A DNA stretch of 64,000 nt from Azospirillum brasilense (lineage in GTDB: Bacteria; Pseudomonadota; Alphaproteobacteria; Azospirillales; Azospirillaceae), in the NCBI RefSeq assembly GCF_007827795.1, contig NZ_VITI01000017.1:41226-105225 (forward strand), in the 5' to 3' direction. Made by a program: the position numbers and the translations under genes. The notes beneath the pieces were generated by a model that saw only the letters and a list, made by a program, of their open reading frames with translations, did no database searches and was not told the DNA's origin. Shown piece by piece: positions 48,909-60,215 of this stretch (positions within the stretch are counted from its first letter, which is position 1; each line of letters begins with the position of its first letter).

Positions 48909-49322
48909 ATGGATCTTGGCGGGAGCGGAGCCGAAGGGGTGGCCGGCGGCTGGCGGGGGGACGGCGCGCGGGCCCTCGTGACAGGCGTCGCGGCAGGGGT
49001 CGCGGACGCAGCGGAACGACGGTGGGTGTTCGTGTCCGGCACCTCCGGCTTCGATGCGGAGCGCCGGAGGATGGCTGGCGACGTGGAGGAGCAGGCACGC
49101 CAGACTTTGCGCAACATCCGCAGGATGCTGCGGCGGTCGGAAGCGGATTTGTCGGACGTGGTGCGGATGCGGGTCTATCTGGCGGATGCCGCCGACTTCC
49201 CAAAGGTTCAGCCGATCCTGGCGGAGGAATTCCACGACCGCCCGCCCCTTGGCACGACCATGGTCTGCCCGCTGGCCGATCCGCGCATGAGGATCGAGAT
49301 CGAGGTCACCGCGCGCTGTTGA
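48909..49322 (+). CDS. RidA/YjgF-family protein
   Basis: The 137-residue protein fits the RidA family, which hydrolyses reactive enamine/imine intermediates: WVFVSGTSGFD near residues 39-49, QARQTLRNIRRMLRRSEADLSDVV, and the C-terminal MRIEIEVTARC. The conserved Arg that binds carboxylate in RidA (usual CPxxRVE-like region) is not clearly at the expected place, so it may belong to a less-studied subfamily. The N-terminus is unusually long and Gly-rich. Confidence 0.82.
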   Translation: MDLGGSGAEGVAGGWRGDGARALVTGVAAGVADAAERRWVFVSGTSGFDAERRRMAGDVEEQARQTLRNIRRMLRRSEADLSDVVRMRVYLADAADFPKVQPILAEEFHDRPPLGTTMVCPLADPRMRIEIEVTARC

Positions 49323-49340
49323 GCGTTTCGCGTCTCCGGT

Positions 49341-49526
49341 TCATGGCTCGCCGACCAGCGTGCGCGCCGATTCGATGTGGCGGCGGGCCTCGCTCAGCAG
49401 CGCGCGGTGCTGGGCCAACGCTTCGCGGATCGGCAGGCGGCTGTTGTAGACGCGCACCTCGTTCAGCAGGCGGTCGGCGCGGTCGAGATGAGCCATCCGT
49501 TCCAGGCATTGGTCGAGCACGAGCAT
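49341..49526 (-). CDS. Small protein of unknown function (61 residues)
   Basis: A short, mostly helical sequence with many Arg and Leu. It has no signal peptide or membrane segment. AAGGGGA sits six bases before the ATG, which supports translation; another ATG two codons earlier overlaps that site. It converges with the RidA gene. The family is not recognised and it could be a conserved hypothetical. Confidence 0.5.
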   Translation of the reverse strand: MLVLDQCLERMAHLDRADRLLNEVRVYNSRLPIREALAQHRALLSEARRHIESARTLVGEP

Positions 49527-49756
49527 CGTCATTCCCCTTTGGTGCGGGCTTTTGCCTTTCGCCTCGCGGCTGAGAGGAATAAACCAACCTGTGATGACCG
49601 CGTGATTTCAGGAAACCGGCTTTTTCGTTTCGATCGCACGGCAGGATGTTTCAGCCGATTCACCCATCGGTCGCGCGACGAGTGCCTGTTACGGGCTTGT
49701 AACCGATTGCGTGCACCCATGGCGGTGAGCCATGAAGAGGACGGGAGGTAACGGCC

Positions 49757-50470
49757 ATGCACATTCTCGCGGTCGATGACGATGAGCCGGTGCGCGAACT
49801 TCTGGAGTCCTATCTGGCTTCGGAAGGCTACCGCGTGACCACCGCACCGGACACGGCCGCGGCGAAGAGGGCGTTGGAGAGCGACCCCGTCGATCTGGTG
49901 GTCTGCGACCTGCGGCTTCCCGACGGCGACGGGCTGGGGCTGGTCCGCCAGATCCGGACCGAATCGCACATCCCCGTCATCATCCTGTCGTCGAAGGACC
50001 AGGACGTGGACCGCATCGTCGGGCTGGAGCTGGGCGCCGACGATTATCTGACCAAGCCGTTCAACCCGCGCGAATTATTGGCCCGCATCAAGGCCGTGCT
50101 TCGCCGCGTCTCCGGCGAGGGGCGCCCGCCGCGCAGCCCCGACGACCTGCGCGCCGTCGTGCAGTTCGCCAATTGGGAACTGGACCTGACCGCCCAGCGC
50201 CTGCGCAGCCAGGACGGACGCGAGGTGGAACTGACCAAGGCGGAGTTCGGCCTGCTGGCCGCCTTCGTGAAGCGCCCGCAGCGCGTGCTGACCCGCGACC
50301 AGCTTCTGGACCTGACCCGCGCCGACGGGGCGGAGGTGTTCGACCGTTCCATCGACGTGCTGATCCTGCGCCTGCGCCGCAAGATCGAGGCGAATCCGAA
50401 GGAGCCGCGCATCATCAAGACCGAGCGCGGCGCCGGCTACGTTTTCGACGCCAAGGTGAAGGCGGTCTAG
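49757..50470 (+). CDS. OmpR/PhoB-type response regulator
   Basis: The 237-residue regulator has a receiver domain with acidic pocket DDDE at 7-10, phospho-acceptor Asp51 in VVCDLRLPD, switch Ser in LSSKD and Lys in YLTKPF, followed by a winged-helix DNA-binding domain (about 135-232) with FGLLAAFVKRPQRVLTR and the ERGAGYVF wing. No histidine kinase gene is adjacent, so it is an orphan in this window. ACGGGAGGT precedes the ATG. Confidence 0.93.
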   Translation: MHILAVDDDEPVRELLESYLASEGYRVTTAPDTAAAKRALESDPVDLVVCDLRLPDGDGLGLVRQIRTESHIPVIILSSKDQDVDRIVGLELGADDYLTKPFNPRELLARIKAVLRRVSGEGRPPRSPDDLRAVVQFANWELDLTAQRLRSQDGREVELTKAEFGLLAAFVKRPQRVLTRDQLLDLTRADGAEVFDRSIDVLILRLRRKIEANPKEPRIIKTERGAGYVFDAKVKAV

Positions 50471-50554
50471 AGTCCCGTCCAGCCGTCGACGGCTGGACGG
50501 AACCTTCGGCGCGCGCTAGCCTTTCCGGAAAAGCAGAACCGGGAGGAACCGCCG

Positions 50555-51157
50555 ATGGCTGACCCCATCGATTTCTATTTCGATTTCGCCTCGCCTTACG
50601 GCTATTTCGCCAGCCGCCGCATCGAGGAGCTGGCTGCGGCGCATGGCCGCACCGTCATCTGGCGCCCGATCCTGCTCGGCGCCATCTTCAAGGTGACGGG
50701 GATGAAGCCGAATCTCCAGCAGCCGTTGCGCGGCGAGTATCTGGTCCATGACGTGGGCCGGATCGCCCGGCTGACCAACGCGCCCTTCACCTACCCCGAT
50801 TCGGCCCCCGCCAACAGCGTCGCCGCCTCGCGCGCCTTCTACTGGCTGACCGACGAGCATCCCGAGCAGGCCAAGCTGCTGGCCCGCACCCTCTACCACG
50901 CCCATTGGGGGGAGGGGCGCGACATCGGCCCCGCCGAAACGGTGGTGGAGATCGCCGGCACGCTCGGCCACGACCGGGCGGCGGTGGCCGCGGCCCTCCA
51001 GGACCAGACGGTCAAGGACCGCCTGCGCGCCGAGAACGACGCCGCGGTGGACCGCGGCGTCTTCGGGTCGCCCTTCGTCATCGTCGACGACGAGCCCTTC
51101 TGGGGCTGGGACCGTCTGGACATGGTGGACCGCTGGCTGAGCACGGGCGGCTGGTAA
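50555..51157 (+). CDS. 2-hydroxychromene-2-carboxylate isomerase-like DsbA-family protein
   Basis: The 200-residue protein has the kappa-class thioredoxin-like layout: FYFDFASPYGYFAS with Ser13 at the glutathione-binding position, RPILLGAIFK, and VFGSPFVIVDDEPFWGWDRL. NahD-type enzymes isomerise 2-hydroxychromene-2-carboxylate in naphthalene breakdown, using glutathione. No aromatic degradation genes are near, so the actual substrate is uncertain and GST-like detoxification is an alternative. Confidence 0.85.
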   Translation: MADPIDFYFDFASPYGYFASRRIEELAAAHGRTVIWRPILLGAIFKVTGMKPNLQQPLRGEYLVHDVGRIARLTNAPFTYPDSAPANSVAASRAFYWLTDEHPEQAKLLARTLYHAHWGEGRDIGPAETVVEIAGTLGHDRAAVAAALQDQTVKDRLRAENDAAVDRGVFGSPFVIVDDEPFWGWDRLDMVDRWLSTGGW

Positions 51158-51295
51158 GCCCGCCGACACGCCCGCCCACACGCCTGTTGGGGAAGGGCGG
51201 TTGAAAGTCCTGCCATCGGGACCGGCGGTGGCGCCATCATCGGCCACCCCGCCCCGCGGGACCGCCGCGACCGCGACGGTCCGTTGTAAGGCGGG

Positions 51296-52780
51296 TCAGG
51301 GAGCGAGGAACACCGTCTCGGCCTGATGGACCACCCCGTCCGACAGACGGGTCAGGGTGAGGGTCAGCGGCGTGGAGCCGGCCACCGCGGCACCCGCCGG
51401 GGCACGGACATGGACGCGGTGGGTCTGCACCGTGTCGGGTTCGGCGCCCAGCACCGATGCTGCGCCATCGGAAGCCGCGCCGCCGACCGCCGTCACCGTG
51501 GCGCCGCGCGGACCCGAGACGGTCAGGCGGTAGCTCTGCGGGGCGCGGGTCATGTTGGAGATCTTGACGGTGTAGCTGTTCTGGACGGCGCCGTCGGACA
51601 GGGTGACGTAGAGCGGCGCCCGGTCGCGCAGGACGGAGACGTCCACCGTCGGCTCCAGCAGCACGCCCAGCGTCATCATCCCGCCGACCACCAGCATCAC
51701 CAGCGAATAGATTATGGTGCGCGGGCGGACCAGCCGGTAGGGCTCCGGCTTGCGGGCCACCGCCTTGGCCTCCTGGGCGGCCTGGGTGTCGTAGCGGATC
51801 AGCCCGCCGGGCCGCCCGATGCGGCCCATCACGTCGTCGCAGGCGTCGATGCACAGGCCGCAGCTGATGCAGTCCATTTGCAGGCCGTCGCGGATGTCGA
51901 TCCCGGTCGGGCAGACCTGGACGCAGGCCCTGCAGTCAATGCAGTCGCCGAGCCCCTCTGCGGAGCGCTCCGCCCAGCTCTGCTCCTTGCGCAGCGGTGC
52001 GCGACCGTCGCCGCGCCAGTCCTGATAGGTGACGGTGAGGCTCTCATCGTCCAGCAGGGCGGCCTGGATGCGCGGCCAGGGGCAGACATAGACGCACATC
52101 TGCTCCCGCATGAAGCCGGCCATGGCGTAAGTGGAGGCGGTCATGAACAGAATCCAGCCGGTCGCCACCGGCCCCGGCTGAAAGCGCAGCAGATCCGCGA
52201 CGTAGCCCGGCGCGTCCACGAAGTAGAACAGGGCCGAGGCCCCGGTCGCCAGGGCGATCAGCAGCCAGACCGCGTGTTTGGCCGCCTTCTTGGCCAGCCA
52301 GCCGGCGTTGCGCGGACCGTTGTCCAGCCGGATGCGGGCGCCGCGGTCGCCCTCGATCCACTCCTCCACCTTCACGTAGAGGTCGGTCCACACCGTCTGC
52401 GGGCAGGTGTAGCCGCACCAGACGCGGCCGGCGAGCGCGGTCGCCAGGAACAGGCCGACCGCCGCGAGGATCATCGCGCCCGTCAGGTAGTAGATGTGCT
52501 GCGGCCAGAGTTCGAGGGCGAACAGGTAGAAACGCTGGCTGTCCAGATCGAACAGGATCGCCTGGTTCGGCAGGCCGACGCCGCGGTCCCAGCGCAGCCA
52601 GGGCAGCAGCATGAACAGCGCCAGCAGGCCCACCATCAATGCCGACTTGATGCGGCGGAACCGACCGCGCGCTGCCTTCGGGTAGATCTTCTGGTGCGGC
52701 GCGTAGAACGGAGCCGGGGTGGACGGGGCCGGAGCGGAGGGCGGTGGGGGAAGGCTGGACGAGCGGGCGAGATTCTGCAT
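51296..52780 (-). CDS. ccoG: Cytochrome c oxidase accessory protein CcoG (copy 1)
   Basis: CcoG (RdxA/FixG) is a membrane Fe-S protein linked to copper handling in cbb3 oxidase assembly. The 494-residue protein has membrane segments around residues 47-70, 95-115, 170-195 and 200-225, WCGYTCPQTVW and VYVCPWPR cysteine motifs, two ferredoxin-type clusters CIDCRACVQVCP and CISCGLCIDACDD, a further membrane segment and a C-terminal Ig-like domain. The start at 52780 follows AGAGG; two in-frame ATGs upstream are weaker. It stands without ccoNOPQ or ccoHIS. An FNR/FixK-type box lies 94 bp upstream. Confidence 0.94.
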   Translation of the reverse strand: MQNLARSSSLPPPPSAPAPSTPAPFYAPHQKIYPKAARGRFRRIKSALMVGLLALFMLLPWLRWDRGVGLPNQAILFDLDSQRFYLFALELWPQHIYYLTGAMILAAVGLFLATALAGRVWCGYTCPQTVWTDLYVKVEEWIEGDRGARIRLDNGPRNAGWLAKKAAKHAVWLLIALATGASALFYFVDAPGYVADLLRFQPGPVATGWILFMTASTYAMAGFMREQMCVYVCPWPRIQAALLDDESLTVTYQDWRGDGRAPLRKEQSWAERSAEGLGDCIDCRACVQVCPTGIDIRDGLQMDCISCGLCIDACDDVMGRIGRPGGLIRYDTQAAQEAKAVARKPEPYRLVRPRTIIYSLVMLVVGGMMTLGVLLEPTVDVSVLRDRAPLYVTLSDGAVQNSYTVKISNMTRAPQSYRLTVSGPRGATVTAVGGAASDGAASVLGAEPDTVQTHRVHVRAPAGAAVAGSTPLTLTLTRLSDGVVHQAETVFLAP

Positions 52781-52874
52781 GGCGTGCCTCTGCGCAAACA
52801 TCCGCACCACCCGAGCGGTGGCCTGCGGCATGGCGCCGACTGTATGCCTTCAATCACCGACATCGCAAGCGTGA

Positions 52875-52888
52875 TTGACTGCATTCAA
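52875..52888. promoter_or_regulatory. FNR/FixK-type box upstream of ccoG copy 1
   Basis: TTGACTGCATTCAA matches the TTGA-N6-TCAA palindrome recognised by FNR/FixK-type proteins. It is about 94 bp before the ccoG start, in the only intergenic region of the gene. Oxygen control of ccoG fits known practice in alphaproteobacteria, but the site was found by eye only. An additional inverted repeat CAATCAC/GTGATTG (52851-52877) overlaps its left end. Confidence 0.65.
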
Positions 52889-52968
52889 TGAAGGCTGTGT
52901 ATGGAAAACCCTGATTCTTCGGGAGGCGATCCCAGCAATGCGACACTCTGAAGCAGGCTTTGATGGCC

Positions 52969-54417
52969 TCAGATGATGACGCCCGCGGTGGCGGGGGGCA
53001 TGACCAGGGCGTCGGCCAGGATCTCCAGCGCGCGGCGGGTCTCGTCGCGGTCCAGCGGGGCGCCCAGGCAGAAGCGCAGGGCCGCGGGCACGTCCGGGGT
53101 GGTGGCGAAGGCCTCCGCGGCCACCGCCGAGATGCCCCGGCCGCGCAGATGGGCGGTGAACTCCCCGCCGGTCCAGCCGTCCGGCAGGGTGAGCCAGAGA
53201 TGGAAGGCCTCGCGCTTGGTGACGATCCGCTCCGCCGGCAGGAGCGATTCGGCGAGCGACCGGCGGGCCATGGCCTCCGCCCGGATGGCATCGCGCACGG
53301 CCTCGGCGGTGCCGTCGGCGATCCACCGCCGGGCGATGGCGGCGGACAGGGGGGCGGCGATCAGCGTGGTCGCCCGCTGCGCCACCGCCACCCGGCGGGC
53401 CTGCCGGGCGTCTGGCGCCGCCACATAGGCGATGCGCAGCGCCGGGGACACGCATTTGGCAAGCCCGGCGACGTGGTAGGTCAGCTCCGGCGCGAAGGCG
53501 GCCAGCGGCGGTGCCGTCTTTTCCGGCAGCGGGCCGTAGATGTCGTCCTCGATGATCGGCACGCCGTGGTCGCGCACCGCCGCCGCGACCGCCCGCCGCC
53601 GTTCCTCCGGCATGGTCGCGGTGGTCGGGTTGTGGAAGGTCGGAATGCAGTAGAGCGCTTTGGGCCGGTGCTCGGCGAGCGCGGCGCGCAGCGCGTCGGG
53701 GTCGATGCCGTCGGCGTCCATCGGCACGCCGACCACCCGCAGCCCGAGCTGCGCCGCGGCGGCGCGGAAGCCGGGATAGGTCAACGACTCCGCGCAGACC
53801 GTGTCGCCGGGGCGGGCCAGGGCGGAGAGCAGGGCGAGCAGGGCGGCCTGCGTGCCGGGCGCCACCAGCACCCGCTCCGCCGTCAGGCCGGGCAGGCGGT
53901 GGCGCAGCCAGAGGACGGCCGCCCCCCGGTCATCCGGGCTGTCGGCCCCGTCCGGGTAGCGCAGCAGGTCCGGCAATCCCAAGGCCGCGGTGGCCGCGGC
54001 GACGCCGCGATTCATGCGGGCGGTCAGGACGGCGGAGTCCTCCGGCTGCGGCGGCTGGTTCATCGCCATGCTGACGGCCAGCGGCACCGCACTCGCGGTG
54101 GTGTGCGGCTCCGCGGCGAAGGGCGGGGGAACATGGCCCGTCTTGCGCACGAAGGTGCCTTGTCCAACGCGCGCGTCGACCAGCCCGCGGTGGCGCGCCT
54201 CCCCATAGGCGCGGCTGACGGTGGTGAAGTCGATGCCCAGCCGGTCCGCCAGAATCCGTTGCGGCGGCAGCCGGTCGCCGGGCCTCAGCCGCCCCGCCCC
54301 GATGTCCGCCGCGATGGCGTCCGCGATGGCGATGTAGACGGGGCGGCTGCGGTCCTCCAGAGAGGGCGCCCAGTCGATGGGGTGCGCGGCGGTTTGGGGG
54401 GTGGGAAGCGGCGGCAT
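52969..54417 (-). CDS. MocR-type transcriptional regulator (GntR-aminotransferase fusion)
   Basis: The 482-residue protein joins an N-terminal GntR-type winged helix (about residues 15-85, with AGRLRPGDRLPPQR and IDFTTVSRAYGEARHRG) to a class I aminotransferase-like domain with the PLP-lysine region LAKCVSPALRIAYV. It is similar in plan to PdxR and other MocR regulators that sense PLP or amino acids. The regulated gene is usually next to the regulator; here ppc lies upstream on the same strand and ccoG downstream, neither typical. AAGGA precedes the ATG. Confidence 0.9.
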   Translation of the reverse strand: MPPLPTPQTAAHPIDWAPSLEDRSRPVYIAIADAIAADIGAGRLRPGDRLPPQRILADRLGIDFTTVSRAYGEARHRGLVDARVGQGTFVRKTGHVPPPFAAEPHTTASAVPLAVSMAMNQPPQPEDSAVLTARMNRGVAAATAALGLPDLLRYPDGADSPDDRGAAVLWLRHRLPGLTAERVLVAPGTQAALLALLSALARPGDTVCAESLTYPGFRAAAAQLGLRVVGVPMDADGIDPDALRAALAEHRPKALYCIPTFHNPTTATMPEERRRAVAAAVRDHGVPIIEDDIYGPLPEKTAPPLAAFAPELTYHVAGLAKCVSPALRIAYVAAPDARQARRVAVAQRATTLIAAPLSAAIARRWIADGTAEAVRDAIRAEAMARRSLAESLLPAERIVTKREAFHLWLTLPDGWTGGEFTAHLRGRGISAVAAEAFATTPDVPAALRFCLGAPLDRDETRRALEILADALVMPPATAGVII

Positions 54418-54587
54418 GGCGATCCTTGCAGGGAGGCGGGGCGCTCCCTTCCAGACATTAGGCCCGGCATTGTATGGATTGTCAATATGCGCGTCGGGAA
54501 TGTTCCACCGACCGCGCCAGGCCCCTCGTTCATCGCGGGGTGTTCCGCCCTGGACAACAGACTCCGCAGCCAAAGCGTGCGCAGAAA

Positions 54588-54617
54588 AAAGGCCACCGGG
54601 GTGGACCCCGATGGCCT
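54588..54617 (-). terminator. Rho-independent terminator downstream of ppc
   Basis: On the minus strand AAGGCCA-CGGGG forms a stem (one mismatch, 4-base loop) with CCCCG-TGGCCTT, followed by six T residues. It lies about 215 bp past the ppc stop codon, so the ppc transcript would have a long 3' untranslated tail. Confidence 0.85.
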
Positions 54618-54697
54618 TCGAGTCTAGGGAGGAAACGTCCAGGACGTCGCACCGGCCGCCGCAACGGCGGCCCACAACGCTTGAACACAAGAGGAAG

Positions 54698-54717
54698 CAT
54701 ACTAATATATTAATATG
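54698..54717. promoter_or_regulatory. AT-rich 20-bp palindrome upstream of the MocR gene
   Basis: CATACTAATATATTAATATG is a palindrome with one mismatched pair, and it is strikingly AT-rich in this GC-rich setting. It may be an operator or a promoter element. A related TATACTAGTATA lies at 57898-57909. Confidence 0.5.
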
Positions 54718-54832
54718 AAAGCAAGTGGGAAATCGGGACCGGCAACCCTTTTTCGACGCTGGCCCCATCCCGGCGGCGCCATCCCGACACCCCATCCCGC
54801 GGTATTGACGGGATGAGGCGTCGGGTGATGGG

Positions 54833-57640
<2,808 letters not shown>

Positions 57641-57897
57641 CGTGGGTCGCTCCGGCTGTGCGAAGGTGGAACCGTCGAAAAAGGATATGCTTGCAACTGT
57701 AAAGCAGTTTGCTGCACCTGCTAAAGCCCTTTTTCCCTTGTGGGAGAACGGCTTCGGCACGGTTGCGGACGCCGCCGCCCCGGTGGCGCCGGTTGCGCTG
57801 CGGTGCCCGCACAGGTCTATCACTTGGCGGAAGGGCCCGCCACGGCGGCGCGCGATCCTTCCGCCATGCGGTGACGGCTGCTGTTCAGCGCGAGAGT

Positions 57898-57909
57898 TAT
57901 ACTAGTATA
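57898..57909. promoter_or_regulatory. AT-rich palindrome TATACTAGTATA upstream of ppc
   Basis: A perfect 12-bp palindrome in the 298-bp gap between the SMP-30 gene and ppc, about 258 bp before the ppc start. Similar in AT-richness and core (ATACTA) to the palindrome at 54698-54717. The rest of this gap shows no gene. Confidence 0.4.
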
Positions 57910-57938
57910 TCAAATCCACTGGCAAGACTCGCACCGTT

Positions 57939-58826
57939 TCAGGGTGCGCCGAACCGTCCCGGCGGCAGCCCGACGACGCCGGGCGTGCAGGCGAACAGCC
58001 CGCCGGCCAATGGTTCCTCGGCCAGCGGTTCCCCGGCCGGCGCATCCTGGGCGGCGGTGGTGATGAACAGCCGGTCCAGACCCGGCCCGCCGAAGGCGCA
58101 GGAGGTGACATTGGACACCGGCAGCCGCACCACCCGGTCCAGCGTCCCGTCCGGCCGGAAGCGGCTGACCCGCCCGCCACTCCAGTGGGCGACCCAGAGA
58201 TGCCCCTCGGCGTCGCAGGTCATGCCGTCGGGATAGCCGTCCTCCTCGCCGAAGCGGATGTGGACGCGCTTGCCCGACAGAGCGCCGTCCGCGGCCAGGG
58301 TGAAGGCGAAGATGGTCCGGCGCGGGCTATCGGCGTGGTAGAGCGTCCGCCCGTCCGGGGACAGGGCCGGGCCGTTGCTGACCGTGTAGCCCTCGTCCAC
58401 CCGCTCCACGCTACCGTCCGGACCGACGCGGTAGAGCGCGCCGGAGGCTTCCTTTTCCGCATCGTCCATGCTGCCCACCCACAGCCGGCCCGCCGCGTCG
58501 GCCATGGCGTCGTTCAGCCGGTTGCCGGGACTGTCCTCCTCCAGCCGCATCAGCTCGGCCCCCACCGAGAGCCGGTCGCCGTCGAACGTCAAGCCGACCA
58601 GCCGTCGCGAACGCAGCCCGGCAACGAAGCCGCGGCCGTCCGCCCGCTCGACCAGCCAGCAGGCGGCCTCCTCCAGTGGCCAGTCGCGCCCCTGCCCGTC
58701 GGCGGTGGTGTAGCGCAGCAGGCGCGACCCGCGGATGTCCACGGCGAACAGGGCGTTGCGCGACGGCGACCAGACCGGTCCTTCGCCGAGCTGCGCGCCC
58801 GCCTCCCAGACACAGTGAGCGTCCAT
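57939..58826 (-). CDS. SMP-30/gluconolactonase-family protein
   Basis: The 295-residue beta-propeller protein has metal-site elements of the SMP-30/Gluconolactonase family: GEGPVWSP near residues 14-21 with Glu15, PGNRLNDAMADAAGRLWVGSM with Asn and Asp ligands, VSNGPALSPDGRTLY and YPDGMTCDAEGHLWVAHW. Members hydrolyse sugar lactones such as gluconolactone or arabinonolactone. The start used has AAGGAGACC upstream; an ATG six codons earlier overlaps that site. It is divergent from the aldolase gene. Confidence 0.9.
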   Translation of the reverse strand: MDAHCVWEAGAQLGEGPVWSPSRNALFAVDIRGSRLLRYTTADGQGRDWPLEEAACWLVERADGRGFVAGLRSRRLVGLTFDGDRLSVGAELMRLEEDSPGNRLNDAMADAAGRLWVGSMDDAEKEASGALYRVGPDGSVERVDEGYTVSNGPALSPDGRTLYHADSPRRTIFAFTLAADGALSGKRVHIRFGEEDGYPDGMTCDAEGHLWVAHWSGGRVSRFRPDGTLDRVVRLPVSNVTSCAFGGPGLDRLFITTAAQDAPAGEPLAEEPLAGGLFACTPGVVGLPPGRFGAP

Positions 58827-59011
58827 GGTCCCGGTCTCCTTCATTGGGTCTTGACTTCAACGGCTCTTGGCGGCTGTCGTCGGGGATGCCGCGGGTCTTT
58901 TCGTCACAGGTCCAGGGTCGCGTTCGCGGCAAGTCTTTTGCAGCGTTCCGGCGCGGGAAGTGGCAAAAAGAGCGCGTGGCGTTCGCCGGTCCCATGCCCA
59001 TATGGGGCTTG

Positions 59012-59060
59012 ACCGAACGATCGAACCGACGTTTGAACCAACGTTCGAACCAAAGTTTCA
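59012..59060. repeat. Four 12-13 bp tandem repeats before the aldolase gene
   Basis: Successive units ACCGAACGATCGA, ACCGACGTTTGA, ACCAACGTTCGA and ACCAAAGTTTCA share the pattern ACC-N(A)-ACG/AAG-TT-GA. They end 32 bp before the aldolase start. No such repeats are seen before other genes here. Confidence 0.75.
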
Positions 59061-59092
59061 AGGCAGTATTTTTCCGAGGGAGGAATTCACCC

Positions 59093-60172
59093 ATGTCTGC
59101 CCCGACCCGACTGAAGCCCGGCGTCGTGACCGGAGAGGACTACCGCGCGCTGATCGCCGCTTGCCAGGACGGCGGTTACGCTCTGCCGGCGGTCAACGTG
59201 GTCGGCACCAACGGCATCAACGCCGTTCTCGAGGCGGCGGCGAAGAACCGCTCCGACGTGATCGTGCAGCTGTCGAACGGCGGCGCCCGCTTCTACGCCG
59301 GCGAGGGCATGAAGGACGCGCTCCAGGCGCGCATCCTCGGCGCCGTGTCGGCGGCCCAGCACGTCCATCTGCTGGCCGAGCAGTACGGCGTCTGCGTCGT
59401 CCTGCACACCGACCACGCGAACAAGGGCCTGATCCCCTGGGTCGAGGGCATGATCGGCCACGGCGAGGAGCATTTCCGCCGCACCGGCCGTCCGCTGTTC
59501 AGCTCGCACATGCTCGACCTGTCGGAAGAGTCGCTGGACTTCAACCTGTCGGAATGCGCCCGCGTCCTCAAGCGCCTCGCCCCGCTGGGCATGAGCCTGG
59601 AGATCGAGCTGGGCGTGACCGGCGGCGAGGAGGACGGCATCGGGTCGGAAGACCTGGACGCCGCCAACAACGCCCACCTCTACACCCAGCCGGAGGACGT
59701 GCTGCGCGCCTATGAGGAGCTGTCGCCCATCGGGCACTTCTCGGTCGCAGCCTCCTTCGGCAACGTGCACGGCGTCTACGCGCCGGGCAACGTGAAGCTG
59801 CGCCCGGAGATCCTCGGCGCCTCGCAGTCCCTGGTGGCCGAGCGTCACGGCGGCGGCGCCAAGCCGCTGGCCCTGGTGTTCCACGGCGGCTCGGGGTCGG
59901 AGAAGGAGAAGATCGCCCAGGCGGTCGGCTTCGGCGTGTTCAAGATGAACATCGACACCGACACCCAGTTCGCCTTCGCCGAGTCCATCGGCGGCTTCGT
60001 GCTGGAGAACGAGGCGGCCTTCCGCCATCAGATCGACCCGCAGTCGGGCAAGCCGCTGAAGAAGCTGTACGACCCGCGCAAGTGGCTGCGCCTGGGCGAG
60101 CAGGGCATGGTCCGCCGCCTCGACGAGGCCTTCGCCGATCTGGGCGCCGCCGGCAAGTCGCTGGCCGGCTGA
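59093..60172 (+). CDS. fbaA: Class II fructose-bisphosphate aldolase
   Basis: The enzyme cleaves fructose-1,6-bisphosphate (or condenses triose phosphates) using zinc. The 359-residue protein has the zinc-site HTDHANK, GGEEDGI, FGNVHGVY, VFHGGSGS and NIDTDTQ, all matching FbaA of E. coli type. GAGGGAGGAA precedes the ATG. The 266-bp region to the divergent SMP-30 gene contains the 12-bp tandem repeats. Confidence 0.96.
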   Translation: MSAPTRLKPGVVTGEDYRALIAACQDGGYALPAVNVVGTNGINAVLEAAAKNRSDVIVQLSNGGARFYAGEGMKDALQARILGAVSAAQHVHLLAEQYGVCVVLHTDHANKGLIPWVEGMIGHGEEHFRRTGRPLFSSHMLDLSEESLDFNLSECARVLKRLAPLGMSLEIELGVTGGEEDGIGSEDLDAANNAHLYTQPEDVLRAYEELSPIGHFSVAASFGNVHGVYAPGNVKLRPEILGASQSLVAERHGGGAKPLALVFHGGSGSEKEKIAQAVGFGVFKMNIDTDTQFAFAESIGGFVLENEAAFRHQIDPQSGKPLKKLYDPRKWLRLGEQGMVRRLDEAFADLGAAGKSLAG

Positions 60173-60215
60173 TCGGTCAAGGCGTGGGGGTGGGGGCCGG
60201 CACGGCCGCTCACCC

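Larger units (their letters stand above)
54418..54832. other. 415-bp intergenic region between ppc and the MocR gene
   Basis: Besides the terminator and AT-rich palindrome listed separately, no coding frame was supported. The 100 bp next to ppc is less GC-rich, and the section at 54480-54560 probably contains the promoter for the MocR gene. Confidence 0.5.
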
